Assembly (NCBI GenBank): GCA_937874515.1
Contig: CALNBV010000100.1
Coordinates: forward strand, 1 to 10,872
Reading direction: 5' to 3'
Source of the DNA: an uncultured Paenibacillaceae bacterium
GTDB taxonomy: Bacteria > Bacillota > Bacilli > Aneurinibacillales > Aneurinibacillaceae
Length of the DNA stretch: 10,872 nt
This document shows, in pieces, positions 1-6,357 of this stretch (positions within the stretch are counted from its first letter, which is position 1; every line of letters begins with the position of its first letter). A program made the translations under genes and the position numbers. The notes under the pieces are model-generated. The model searched no databases and was not told where the DNA came from. It saw only the letters and a list, made by a program, of their open reading frames with translations.

Positions 1-492
1 ATCGCCAAATAGAACGCATGTATTACGGTCAGTGTAGTCTGTAATTTTCGAAAGGTTTTCCACCCCAACCACAAGGACATAACGATACATGCCTGTTGCG
101 ATAAATTGTGATGCTGTGGAAACGCCATAGAGGAATCCAGAACAAGCGGCAGACAGATCAAAAACCGCGGCCTTTTTCGCGCCTAATTTCTCCTGAACCA
201 TACAGCCTGTGGAAGGGAAGAAGTAGTCAGGGGTGATGGTTGAAATAATAATCAAATCTAAATCTTCTGGTGTTAAATTGGTTTTGGCAAGGGCATCCTT
301 TGCCGCTGCGACTGCTAAGTCAGAGGAAGCTTCATCTTCCCTGGCAATATGGCGCTCTTTAATCCCTGTACGAGAAACAATCCATTCATCAGATGTATCT
401 ACCATTTTTTCGAAATCCGCGTTCGTTAACACCTTTTCAGGCAAATAACGGCCAGTAGCCAAAATACCTACGGAATTTAATTGCTTAGACAT
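1..492 (-). CDS. fabH: beta-ketoacyl-ACP synthase III (partial, N-terminal 164 residues)
   Basis: FabH condenses acetyl-CoA or a branched acyl-CoA with malonyl-ACP, the first condensation of type II fatty acid synthesis in the cytosol. Reading the minus strand from the ATG at 492-490 gives an uninterrupted frame to the window edge. It begins MSKQLNSVGILATGRYLPEK, and FDLSAACSGF carries the expected active-site Cys (residue 117). The DEWIVSRTGIKERHIA segment is also typical of the family. The His and Asn of the catalytic triad lie in the missing C-terminal half. The start overlaps the plsX stop by 8 bases and has a GGGGAAG ribosome binding site inside plsX, so it is probably translationally coupled to plsX in the FapR-controlled operon. 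The frame lacks a stop only because the window ends. Confidence 0.96.
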   Translation of the reverse strand, partial: MSKQLNSVGILATGRYLPEKVLTNADFEKMVDTSDEWIVSRTGIKERHIAREDEASSDLAVAAAKDALAKTNLTPEDLDLIIISTITPDYFFPSTGCMVQEKLGAKKAAVFDLSAACSGFLYGVSTASQFIATGMYRYVLVVGVENLSKITDYTDRNTCVLFGD

Positions 493-1489
493 GTACTTCC
501 CCGCTTTCTTCTTGAATTTCCCTGGCAATCAAAGCATTCACATCATTCTCTACGAATTTTTTCGCTTGCAGAACAGCATTGCGGATTGCCCGAGGATTAG
601 AAGACCCGTGGGCTTTAATGCATGTTCCACGAATCCCCATTAATAAAGCCCCACCATACTCTGCATAATCCATTTGCAGCTTAATGCGTTTAAAGGCTGG
701 CTTTAATAGAAACGCCCCGATTTTTCCTGTGGTTGTCTTTAAAAACTCCTGTTTCATCACAGAAAAGAAGGTTCCAGCCAATCCTTCCATGGACTTAAGC
801 AATATATTTCCTGAGAATCCGTCACATACCACCACATCACATACGTGATTTGTCACGTCTCTTGCTTCCACATTTCCAACGAAATGAACAGAACTTGATT
901 CTAAGAGAGAATAGGCTTCTTTCGTTAATTCATTTCCTTTTTTCGCTTCGGTTCCCACATTTAACAGCCCTACACGAGGACGGGAAACCCCCATTACTTT
1001 TTCTACATAAATACTGCCCATTAAGGCATATTGTTTTAAATGAACAGGACGGGCATCCATGTTGGCTCCTGCATCAAGCACCAGAACCCCGGCCCCATCA
1101 GTGGTAGGAAGGATAGGGCTTAACGCAGGCCGCTCAATCCCTTTCATTCTTCCTGTTATCAATAAACCAGCTGTCATAAATGCACCTGTATTCCCAGCAG
1201 ATATAACAGCATCCACTTCTTTGTTTTTCACCATATTTACAGCAACAACCAGTGAAGAATCCTTCTTTCTGCGAACCGCTTTCACCGGTTCTTCATCTGT
1301 GGCAATCACTTCGCTGGCATGACGTATTTCTATATTTCCGGGATTATTTATGAGAAATGGCTCTATTTTTTCCCGATCCCCTACTAACACAATCCGTAAC
1401 TCGGGCCAATCTTTGGCTGCTTGTATGGCACCTTCTACAGTGGCTTTTGGGGCATGGTCTCCACCCATAGCATCAATTGCGATAATCAT
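485..1489 (-). CDS. plsX: phosphate acyltransferase PlsX
   Basis: PlsX converts acyl-ACP to acyl-phosphate, the acyl donor for PlsY in the first step of phosphatidic acid synthesis. It is a peripheral membrane enzyme that links fatty acid synthesis to phospholipid synthesis. The 334-residue product is of normal family length. It opens with MIIAIDAMGGDHAPKATVEG, the hallmark N-terminus, and has AGNTGAFM near residue 100 and DVVVCDGFSGNILLK near residue 218. The ATG at 1489 is preceded by an AGGAGG at 1494-1499. It sits about 20 bases after fapR and overlaps fabH by 8 bases, so the three genes almost certainly form one transcript. In Bacillus and Staphylococcus, FapR represses this gene and malonyl-CoA relieves the repression; the same control is inferred here. 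Confidence 0.97.
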   Translation of the reverse strand: MIIAIDAMGGDHAPKATVEGAIQAAKDWPELRIVLVGDREKIEPFLINNPGNIEIRHASEVIATDEEPVKAVRRKKDSSLVVAVNMVKNKEVDAVISAGNTGAFMTAGLLITGRMKGIERPALSPILPTTDGAGVLVLDAGANMDARPVHLKQYALMGSIYVEKVMGVSRPRVGLLNVGTEAKKGNELTKEAYSLLESSSVHFVGNVEARDVTNHVCDVVVCDGFSGNILLKSMEGLAGTFFSVMKQEFLKTTTGKIGAFLLKPAFKRIKLQMDYAEYGGALLMGIRGTCIKAHGSSNPRAIRNAVLQAKKFVENDVNALIAREIQEESGEVHV

Positions 1490-1503
1490 GTTTCCTCCTG
1501 TTT

Positions 1504-1518
1504 GCGGAATTATTCCGC
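1504..1518 (-). repeat. 15-bp perfect palindrome across the fapR stop codon
   Basis: GCGGAAT-T-ATTCCGC is a perfect 7-bp inverted repeat around one central base. The fapR stop codon is in its middle and it ends about 15 bases before the plsX start codon. It has no T-tract, so it is not a terminator. It could form a small hairpin at the fapR-plsX junction or be chance. Confidence 0.6.
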
Positions 1519-2091
1519 GGCAAAATCTTTTATTCTTAATACCCGAAACGTCCCGGTAAAAACCAATTCATCTCGTATCCGAGTTTCTACTCTTACTTTA
1601 CTTTGTTCCCCATCCGTGGAACGAACAATCGCTTTTGCAACAAGTTTCTCCCCAAGGCTTACAGGACGAACATAACGTATCCTTGCTGCTGCAGTAAGAA
1701 CCATATCCGCATCAATAACAGCAACAGCCAGTGAATTTGCCTGGGCAAATATATGATGTCCTCTGGCAATCTTGGTTCGGGAGAAAACATGTTCTTCTGT
1801 AATTTCCATTATAGAGATGGCGGAATGATCTAATTGCACGTCAACCATTTCCCCAACTACCTCTTCTGGCGTTAAAGATTTCAAATCACCTAAGGATTGT
1901 TGGGCAACATTTTTAATTCGTTCCCGAAGTTCAGGAATGCCTAATTCTAATCGGTCTAAACGTATGGTCTGAATGCTAACCTGAAAACGGGCAGCTAATT
2001 CTTCGTCAGTATAAAAAGGATGTTCTTCTAAAAGTTCATTTAGCATTTTCTGTCTAACTTTTTTACTCAAGCGTGGCACTTTAATCACCAC
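1510..2091 (-). CDS. fapR: transcription factor FapR, malonyl-CoA-responsive repressor of lipid synthesis
   Basis: FapR represses fatty acid and phospholipid genes and is released from DNA by malonyl-CoA. The 193-residue protein has an N-terminal DeoR-like helix-turn-helix (about residues 15-60, with FQVSIQTIRLDRLELGIPEL nearly identical to Bacillus FapR) and a C-terminal hot-dog effector domain (HVFSRTKIARGHHIFAQANS, about residues 103-122, is the family signature). The start is a GTG at 2091 with GAAGGA at 2099-2104, seven bases upstream; a second GTG follows directly and could be used instead. It is the first gene of the fapR-plsX-fabH transcript, behind a near-consensus promoter and a possible autoregulatory site. 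Length and motifs are normal for the family. Confidence 0.97.
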   Translation of the reverse strand: MVIKVPRLSKKVRQKMLNELLEEHPFYTDEELAARFQVSIQTIRLDRLELGIPELRERIKNVAQQSLGDLKSLTPEEVVGEMVDVQLDHSAISIMEITEEHVFSRTKIARGHHIFAQANSLAVAVIDADMVLTAAARIRYVRPVSLGEKLVAKAIVRSTDGEQSKVRVETRIRDELVFTGTFRVLRIKDFAAE

Positions 2092-2114
2092 CCATCAATC
2101 CTTCACCCACTCAT

Positions 2115-2134
2115 TTTACTAAAAATAGGTACTT
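2115..2134 (-). promoter_or_regulatory. candidate FapR operator (autoregulation)
   Basis: Read on the minus strand, the segment contains AAAGTACCT followed by TTAGTA, an imperfect palindrome just downstream of the predicted fapR transcription start. FapR autoregulates in Bacillus and its operators contain TTAGTACC-like half-sites as I recall them. The placement fits repression of the fapR promoter. The symmetry is only partial, so this is a candidate. Confidence 0.4.
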
Positions 2135-2154
2135 TGTGACCAACTCTTAAGAGC

Positions 2155-2183
2155 AGTATATAAAAAAAACAAGCTGTTGACAA
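2155..2183 (-). promoter_or_regulatory. sigma-A-type promoter of fapR-plsX-fabH
   Basis: On the minus strand, a -35 box TTGTCA (2178-2183) and a -10 box TATACT (2155-2160) are separated by exactly 17 bases that include a T8 run. Each hexamer matches the consensus at 5 of 6 positions. The predicted start is near 2148, about 57 bases before the fapR GTG. Confidence 0.8.
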
Positions 2184-2229
2184 CATCATTTCTTGAATAT
2201 ATTGTGAAATCCTTCCATGAACACTAGTG

Positions 2230-2267
2230 AAAAAAAGAAAAGCCGTTGATTATTTATCAACAGCTTT
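2230..2267 (-). terminator. intrinsic terminator after rpmF
   Basis: On the minus strand the arms AAAGCTGTTGAT and ATCAACGGCTTT form a 12-bp stem with one G-U wobble and a 5-base loop (stem 2239-2267). It is followed at once by TCTTTTTTT. It lies 12 bases after the rpmF stop codon and upstream of the fapR promoter, so it separates the two transcripts. Confidence 0.9.
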
Positions 2268-2278
2268 CGACCGGAAAA

Positions 2279-2452
2279 TTAGTCATTAACAACTTTTTTC
2301 CCTTTATAAGACCCACATGCTTTGCAAATACGGTGAGCCAATTTTAATTCCCCGCATTCCGGACATTTAACCATGCCTGGCACTTCTAATTTGAAGTGGG
2401 TACGGCGCATGTTTTTACGGGTTTTGGAAGTTCTTCTTTGAGGTACTGCCAT
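2279..2452 (-). CDS. rpmF: 50S ribosomal protein L32
   Basis: This is a small structural protein of the large ribosomal subunit. The minus-strand frame gives 57 residues starting MAVPQRRTSKTRKNMRRTHF, the standard L32 N-terminus. A zinc ribbon follows, with Cys pairs at residues 30/33 (CPEC) and 43/46 (CKAC), so this is the zinc-binding form. It ends in the basic tail YKGKKVVND. GGAGGAGGTG sits about 8 bases upstream of the ATG. It follows the DUF177 gene by 70 bases, a pairing conserved across bacteria, and is closed by a hairpin terminator. The length is normal. Confidence 0.97.
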   Translation of the reverse strand: MAVPQRRTSKTRKNMRRTHFKLEVPGMVKCPECGELKLAHRICKACGSYKGKKVVND

Positions 2453-2522
2453 GTTTTAAACACCTCCTCCACAAAAATCACCATTTCCCATCATACACGA
2501 AATTGTTAGGAATGGAAAGCGA

Positions 2523-3044
2523 TTATTCTTTATTATTAAATAAATCCCCTAAAGCAGCCCATCGAGGATCTACCCTTTTAACGACACAACCACAGTTTTT
2601 CTCATTGCGATTCGTTCCGCATTCCGGGCAAATTCCCTGGCATTGATCCGAACAACGGATTGCCTGGGGAAGGGATAACAGAATTGCCGATTGTAAGCTA
2701 GGATCCAGTTGAATCTTATCCTCTATTAAAGGAAAATAATCCGTCTCCCCATCCTGTACATCGGGTCCTCCTTCTGCATCCACAAAGGTTTCTTTCACCA
2801 TCACCTGATAATGATAGGGGAACGGTGTCAAACAACGGGCGCAATCCAGAGTTAGTTCTCCTGTTACATCCCCTTCAACCACATACAGATGGGCCATTTT
2901 CGTCGCCGTTCCTGTAAAATGAACAGGACTGGCACCCACGATTTGTATATGGCGTTTGACCAGATCGAGTTGGACATTGGTATCTATTGTAATTGGATTC
3001 CCCTTAAGGAAATCATTCTTATGCAATTCCAATCTGGAAAACAC
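2523..3044 (-). CDS. DUF177 domain protein (YceD/YlbN family), upstream partner of rpmF
   Basis: The family pairs with rpmF in most bacteria and is linked in the literature to 23S rRNA accumulation and ribosome assembly; its biochemical role is not firmly set. The frame encodes 173 residues. The conserved beta-rich core contains LTLDCARCLTPF (about residues 82-93), and a Cys-rich tail (CSDQCQGICPECG, then CGC) resembles a metal-binding knuckle; the tail is common in Gram-positive members. The start is uncertain. The GTG at 3044 directly abuts its AAAGGGG, whereas a TTG four codons in (3032-3030) lies 11 bases from that Shine-Dalgarno and would give MELHKNDF, closer to the usual family N-terminus. 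It is transcribed from a perfect-consensus promoter and is divergent from tmcAL. Confidence 0.93.
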   Translation of the reverse strand: MFSRLELHKNDFLKGNPITIDTNVQLDLVKRHIQIVGASPVHFTGTATKMAHLYVVEGDVTGELTLDCARCLTPFPYHYQVMVKETFVDAEGGPDVQDGETDYFPLIEDKIQLDPSLQSAILLSLPQAIRCSDQCQGICPECGTNRNEKNCGCVVKRVDPRWAALGDLFNNKE

Positions 3045-3074
3045 CCCTTTATCTGACAGAAGTCAACGAAGTAA

Positions 3075-3103
3075 ATTATATCTTTTCTAAAAACGCCTGT
3101 CAA
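3075..3103 (-). promoter_or_regulatory. perfect-consensus sigma-A promoter of the DUF177-rpmF operon
   Basis: On the minus strand TTGACA (3098-3103) and TATAAT (3075-3080) match the sigma-A consensus at all 12 positions with a 17-base spacer. Transcription should start near 3068, about 24 bases before the GTG. Such a strong promoter suits a ribosomal protein gene. Confidence 0.9.
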
Positions 3104-3120
3104 GCTTGAGAATTGACAGG
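3096..3120. repeat. 8-bp inverted repeat overlapping the -35 region between two divergent genes
   Basis: CCTGTCAA and TTGACAGG are perfect inverted arms separated by 9 bases. The left arm, read on the minus strand, contains the -35 TTGACA of the DUF177-rpmF promoter. The right arm places a second TTGACA (3113-3118) facing tmcAL, but no good -10 lies 16-18 bases after it (TAAATA at best). There is no proper T-tract on either strand to make it a terminator. Confidence 0.7.
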
Positions 3121-3180
3121 GATTAAAGATAAAATAAATACAACTCTTATTCTAACTTTTTTGCATAAAAGGAGAAGCTT

Positions 3181-4407
3181 GTGAAAACTGTCGGTATCGT
3201 TGTTGAATATAATCCTTTTCATAATGGGCATGCCTATCATCTTGCCCAGATAAAAAAACAAACAGGCGCTGAATGTCTGGTCGCCATCATGAGCGGCCCT
3301 TTTGTTCAGCGAGGAGAACCAGCCATTGTCAACAAATGGGCCCGGACAGAAATGGCTCTGCGCGGAGGAATTGACCTTGTTATTGAACTCCCTTTTCTTT
3401 ATGCTACACAGAGTGCAGAATGGTTTGCTTATGGGGCTGTGGCCACCCTTCATGCAACGGGTGTGATTGATGGACTTAGTTTTGGCATGGAAAGCGAAGA
3501 TCCTGACTGGCTAATGCCTTTAGCTGAATTTCTCGAACAAGAACCCCCTTCTTTTCGCCAGGCAATAAAAGAAGACTTATCCTGTGGTCTAAGCTATCCA
3601 GCAGCCTTTGCAAGAGCCTTAGCCACTCTACAGGATTCCTCCTTAAAGGACATGCCTGCACAAGAACGAGTAAAGCCAAATAATATCCTTGCTCTCCATT
3701 ATTGTCGCGCACTGCTCCGTTTACATAGTTCCATTAAACCTTTGCCTGTTGTAAGGAAAGGGGCGGAACATCATCAACAAGATGCAGGGGGAGGTAAAAT
3801 CGCAAGCGCCACTTCCCTGCGAAAAATCCTGTATCATGAGCATCTGGAAAAGGTTATTCCTTATGTTCCCCAAACCACCTACGAGATATTGAAAAGGGAA
3901 AAAACAGAAGGGCGATTCCCAGTTGAACTGGAATCTTTTTTTCCATATCTTCTTCATCAACTCATTGCCATGGAACCCTCTGAACTAGAGAAGATCCATG
4001 AAATGAAAGAAGGGATTCATCATCTTTTAGGAAAAATCGGCGTTGAAGCAATCAACTATCAGCAACTCATTCAACAAATGGGAAATAAACGATATACTCA
4101 CAGCCGAATCCGCCGCCTTCTTTTAAATGTTCTTATGAATGTAACCCGGGAAAGGGTAACCCGATGCAACCTAAATTCCCCTTCCTACATTCGAATTTTA
4201 GGGTTTACGGAAAAAGGAAAAAAACTATTAAAAACCATGAGGAAAACCGCGAGCCTCCCTCTTATTCATAGCATTAAAAAAGAGAGAAATATCCTGTTAA
4301 ATTTCGACCTGCAGGCCAGCCGTCTTTATGGATTTGCCTATCCCAACCTACAACATAGAGAAAAAGAAATGCAGCGGGAGTTTCGCCAACCCCCACTGCA
4401 ACTTTAA
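3181..4407 (+). CDS. tmcAL: tRNA(Met) cytidine acetate ligase
   Basis: TmcAL (formerly YlbM) activates acetate with ATP and acetylates the wobble cytidine (C34) of elongator tRNA-Met, giving ac4C without acetyl-CoA. The 408-residue product is close to the roughly 415 of Bacillus. The N-terminal nucleotidyltransferase fold shows GIVVEYNPFHNGHAYHL with the HxGH signature at residues 14-17 and GPFVQRGEPAIVNKWARTEM just after it. The C-terminal part (SRIRRLLLNVLMN, about residues 308-320) matches the family's tRNA-binding region. The start is a GTG with AAAGGAG six to seven bases upstream. It is divergent from DUF177-rpmF and converges on ylbL with a 13-base gap. The last 12 codons overlap a minus-strand terminator. 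Confidence 0.95.
   Translation: MKTVGIVVEYNPFHNGHAYHLAQIKKQTGAECLVAIMSGPFVQRGEPAIVNKWARTEMALRGGIDLVIELPFLYATQSAEWFAYGAVATLHATGVIDGLSFGMESEDPDWLMPLAEFLEQEPPSFRQAIKEDLSCGLSYPAAFARALATLQDSSLKDMPAQERVKPNNILALHYCRALLRLHSSIKPLPVVRKGAEHHQQDAGGGKIASATSLRKILYHEHLEKVIPYVPQTTYEILKREKTEGRFPVELESFFPYLLHQLIAMEPSELEKIHEMKEGIHHLLGKIGVEAINYQQLIQQMGNKRYTHSRIRRLLLNVLMNVTRERVTRCNLNSPSYIRILGFTEKGKKLLKTMRKTASLPLIHSIKKERNILLNFDLQASRLYGFAYPNLQHREKEMQREFRQPPLQL
4361..4399 (-). terminator. intrinsic terminator of the ylbK-ylbL operon, inside the tmcAL 3' end
   Basis: On the minus strand GCAGTGGGGG and CTCCCGCTGC form a 10-bp stem with two G-U wobbles and a 9-base loop (4371-4399), followed by ATTTCTTTTT. In plus-strand RNA the two wobble positions become A-C mismatches and no T-tract follows, so the element is directional. 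It begins about 20 bases past the ylbL stop codon. Confidence 0.75.
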
Positions 4408-4420
4408 ATAGCTTTTTACT

Positions 4421-5491
4421 TTATGATTTTGGTTGAAGCGTTTCCAGGTACTTTATAGCATCATCCACGGTACTGACTGGAACAATCTTCATATTTGTAT
4501 TGATTTTTTTGGCGGTTTCCACCGCTTCTTCATAATTTGTACGGTTCTTCACGCCCAGAGGAAGATGGTCATTGGGAGCAAAGAAAATGTCCACCCCTTC
4601 CTCTGCAGCGGCAATAATTTTATGTTCAATGCCTCCAATTCGCCCTACAGTTCCATCCGGGAGCATTTCTCCCGTTCCCGCAATCCGATACCCTTTCGTT
4701 AAATCAGTTTTGGAAACTTGATTCATGATTTCTAAAGTAAACATCAACCCCGCGGAGGGACCCCCGATTTTTTCCGATTGGATGGTTACCTGGTTAGGCA
4801 ATTTAACCTCTCTTTTCGTAATAGGAGAAGAAATCCCAATTCCAGCCCTTGTATCCTTCGTTGTGGTAGGTAACTTTTCTAAAGCAAGGGTTGCTTTCAT
4901 GGGTTGTCCATCTCTTGTCCAGTCCAATTGCACCTGGTCCCCTATTTTTCTCCCTGATAAAGCAATTAATAATTCCTGGGCAGTAGCGACACTTTTTCCA
5001 TTTACCTTCGTAACCACATCCCCGACTTTCAACACCTTATCTGCTGGCATATCAGGGATAATTTGCATCACAATGGCACCCAGGTATTTTACGTCAACAG
5101 GCAACCCTGCTTTTTGAAAAGCAATCACCTGGGCTGTTAACTGAGAATCTCTCATGGTTTCAAGTTCTCTTTTGTTATAATCTTCATTGGATTCATGGGG
5201 GCTATGAATCATATTAGCGTCCAATAAATCAGAATAGGGATCTACTTTAGCGTATAAATACCCCATCACACTTGCAGGCCCCATTTTTACAGTTGTCAAC
5301 ATAAAAGAGCCTTTGGCATCTTTATGCCCTCCTGCAACGGTTACCATGGAATTAAGGGCCATGGCAGAGCCAGGACGAAGAATATAAAATTGAGTGGGTA
5401 CAAAGGACAGTACCAATGTACTTAATAAAAGAAACATAAAAATAAAAGAACCAATCCGCCAGCTACGCCGGCGGAAGAGACGTCGAATCAT
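4421..5491 (-). CDS. ylbL: membrane-anchored PDZ/Lon-like serine protease (SepM/YlbL family)
   Basis: The product is a 356-residue membrane protease facing the cell exterior. Streptococcal SepM processes the competence peptide; in Bacillus, YlbL is reported to act in degrading the SOS cell-division inhibitor YneA. It has one N-terminal transmembrane segment (about residues 13-31) after an Arg-rich start, a PDZ domain (about 130-210), and a C-terminal Lon S16 domain. The catalytic Ser is in KIGGPSAG (residue 246) and the Lys in GGIEHKIIAA (residue 291), so the dyad is intact. I chose the ATG at 5491 because GGAGG lies 7 bases upstream. An open frame continues to an ATG at 5566, but that would add 25 basic residues, lack a ribosome binding site and overlap ylbK by over 100 bases. 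With the chosen start the overlap with ylbK is 29 bases. Confidence 0.94.
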   Translation of the reverse strand: MIRRLFRRRSWRIGSFIFMFLLLSTLVLSFVPTQFYILRPGSAMALNSMVTVAGGHKDAKGSFMLTTVKMGPASVMGYLYAKVDPYSDLLDANMIHSPHESNEDYNKRELETMRDSQLTAQVIAFQKAGLPVDVKYLGAIVMQIIPDMPADKVLKVGDVVTKVNGKSVATAQELLIALSGRKIGDQVQLDWTRDGQPMKATLALEKLPTTTKDTRAGIGISSPITKREVKLPNQVTIQSEKIGGPSAGLMFTLEIMNQVSKTDLTKGYRIAGTGEMLPDGTVGRIGGIEHKIIAAAEEGVDIFFAPNDHLPLGVKNRTNYEEAVETAKKINTNMKIVPVSTVDDAIKYLETLQPKS

Positions 5492-6266
5492 CACGAGACC
5501 TCCATTCAGCAATCTTTTCTTTAATGGAAGGAATCGCCTCCTGAGCAGCAATCCTCCCTGCTTCAATAATTTCTTTAATATTAGTAAAAGCAGTTGAGCT
5601 AAATTGACCTACATCAGGACGAATCATGACATCGGCATGGAAGACCCGATATTTAAAAATTTCTCTTTCCATCACATCAATAGTTTGGGTGACCACATCG
5701 AAAAAAGTGCGAACAGGCATAGGATTAGAAGAAGGCCCTACATCACAACCAATAACCAGGTCAGCTCCCATTTCTTTTACTACTTCAATGGGCACCCGAT
5801 CGATGACTCCACCATCTACTAACAGCCGGTCCCCTAATTTATAGGGAACAAATACCCCTGGAATAGATATACTGGCTCTAACAGCTTCATAAATCAACCC
5901 GTCACGGAACACGACCCTTTCACCAAGGTTTAAATCTGTAGCCACAATGGCAAGAGGATAGCGTAATTCTTCGATTCTTTTCCCCCGTGTTAAGAGTTTC
6001 ACCAATTCCCGCACTTTTTCACCAACCACAAAACCCATACCAGGCATCGTTAAATCAATCCAATGTTTGCGTTTTAAATTAATTGCAAGTTTCTCCATCA
6101 TATCCGGAGAATAATCACCTGCATATAATGATGCAACCAAACTCCCCATACTGCTGCCCGCTAAAACATTAACATGAATACCATGTTCCTCCAAAACCTC
6201 AAGGATACCAATATGGGCGAAGCCCCTTGCACCGCCAGCGCCAAGGGCCAATCCAATACTGGGCAT
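5463..6266 (-). CDS. ylbK: patatin-like phospholipase family protein (RssA/YlbK type)
   Basis: The 267-residue protein belongs to the bacterial patatin-like alpha/beta hydrolases; the physiological substrate is not known. It has the oxyanion-hole glycine motif GAGGARGFAHIG at residues 9-20, the nucleophile elbow GSSMG with Ser39, and the catalytic Asp in VDGGVIDRVP (Asp151), so a full Ser-Asp dyad is present. No signal peptide is visible. The ATG at 6266 has GAGGTGAT just upstream. It is the first gene of a two-gene unit with ylbL, whose start lies 29 bases inside it, which suggests coupled translation. It is divergent from ylbJ across 91 bases. I see only weak promoter candidates there. Confidence 0.93.
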   Translation of the reverse strand: MPSIGLALGAGGARGFAHIGILEVLEEHGIHVNVLAGSSMGSLVASLYAGDYSPDMMEKLAINLKRKHWIDLTMPGMGFVVGEKVRELVKLLTRGKRIEELRYPLAIVATDLNLGERVVFRDGLIYEAVRASISIPGVFVPYKLGDRLLVDGGVIDRVPIEVVKEMGADLVIGCDVGPSSNPMPVRTFFDVVTQTIDVMEREIFKYRVFHADVMIRPDVGQFSSTAFTNIKEIIEAGRIAAQEAIPSIKEKIAEWRSRDDSTSLPPA

Positions 6267-6357
6267 ATTATCACCTCTATATGAATTATCATTCCAGGTC
6301 TATTTCTTTTCAGACAAGCGTAAACATGTATTACCTTTTAGAAGTCAGGAGAATCGT

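Noticed and set aside
2177..2205. Plus-strand promoter TTGACA-N17-TATTGT
   Set aside because: The perfect -35 arises because GTTGACAAC is nearly palindromic and overlaps the real fapR -35. The -10 is weak and no plus-strand gene follows.
4725..5117. 130-codon plus-strand open frame opposite the protease gene
   Set aside because: It is the antisense shadow of a clear PDZ/Lon protease gene and has no initiation signals.
5492..5566. 25-residue N-terminal extension of the YlbL-like protease
   Set aside because: It has no ribosome binding site, overlaps the end of ylbK, and the internal ATG at 5491 has GGAGG at ideal spacing.
6287..6318. Sigma-E promoter for ylbJ (ATCATT ... CAGACAAG)
   Set aside because: Expected for a sporulation gene, but the match is partial and the spacing is longer than usual. 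I cannot support it from the sequence.
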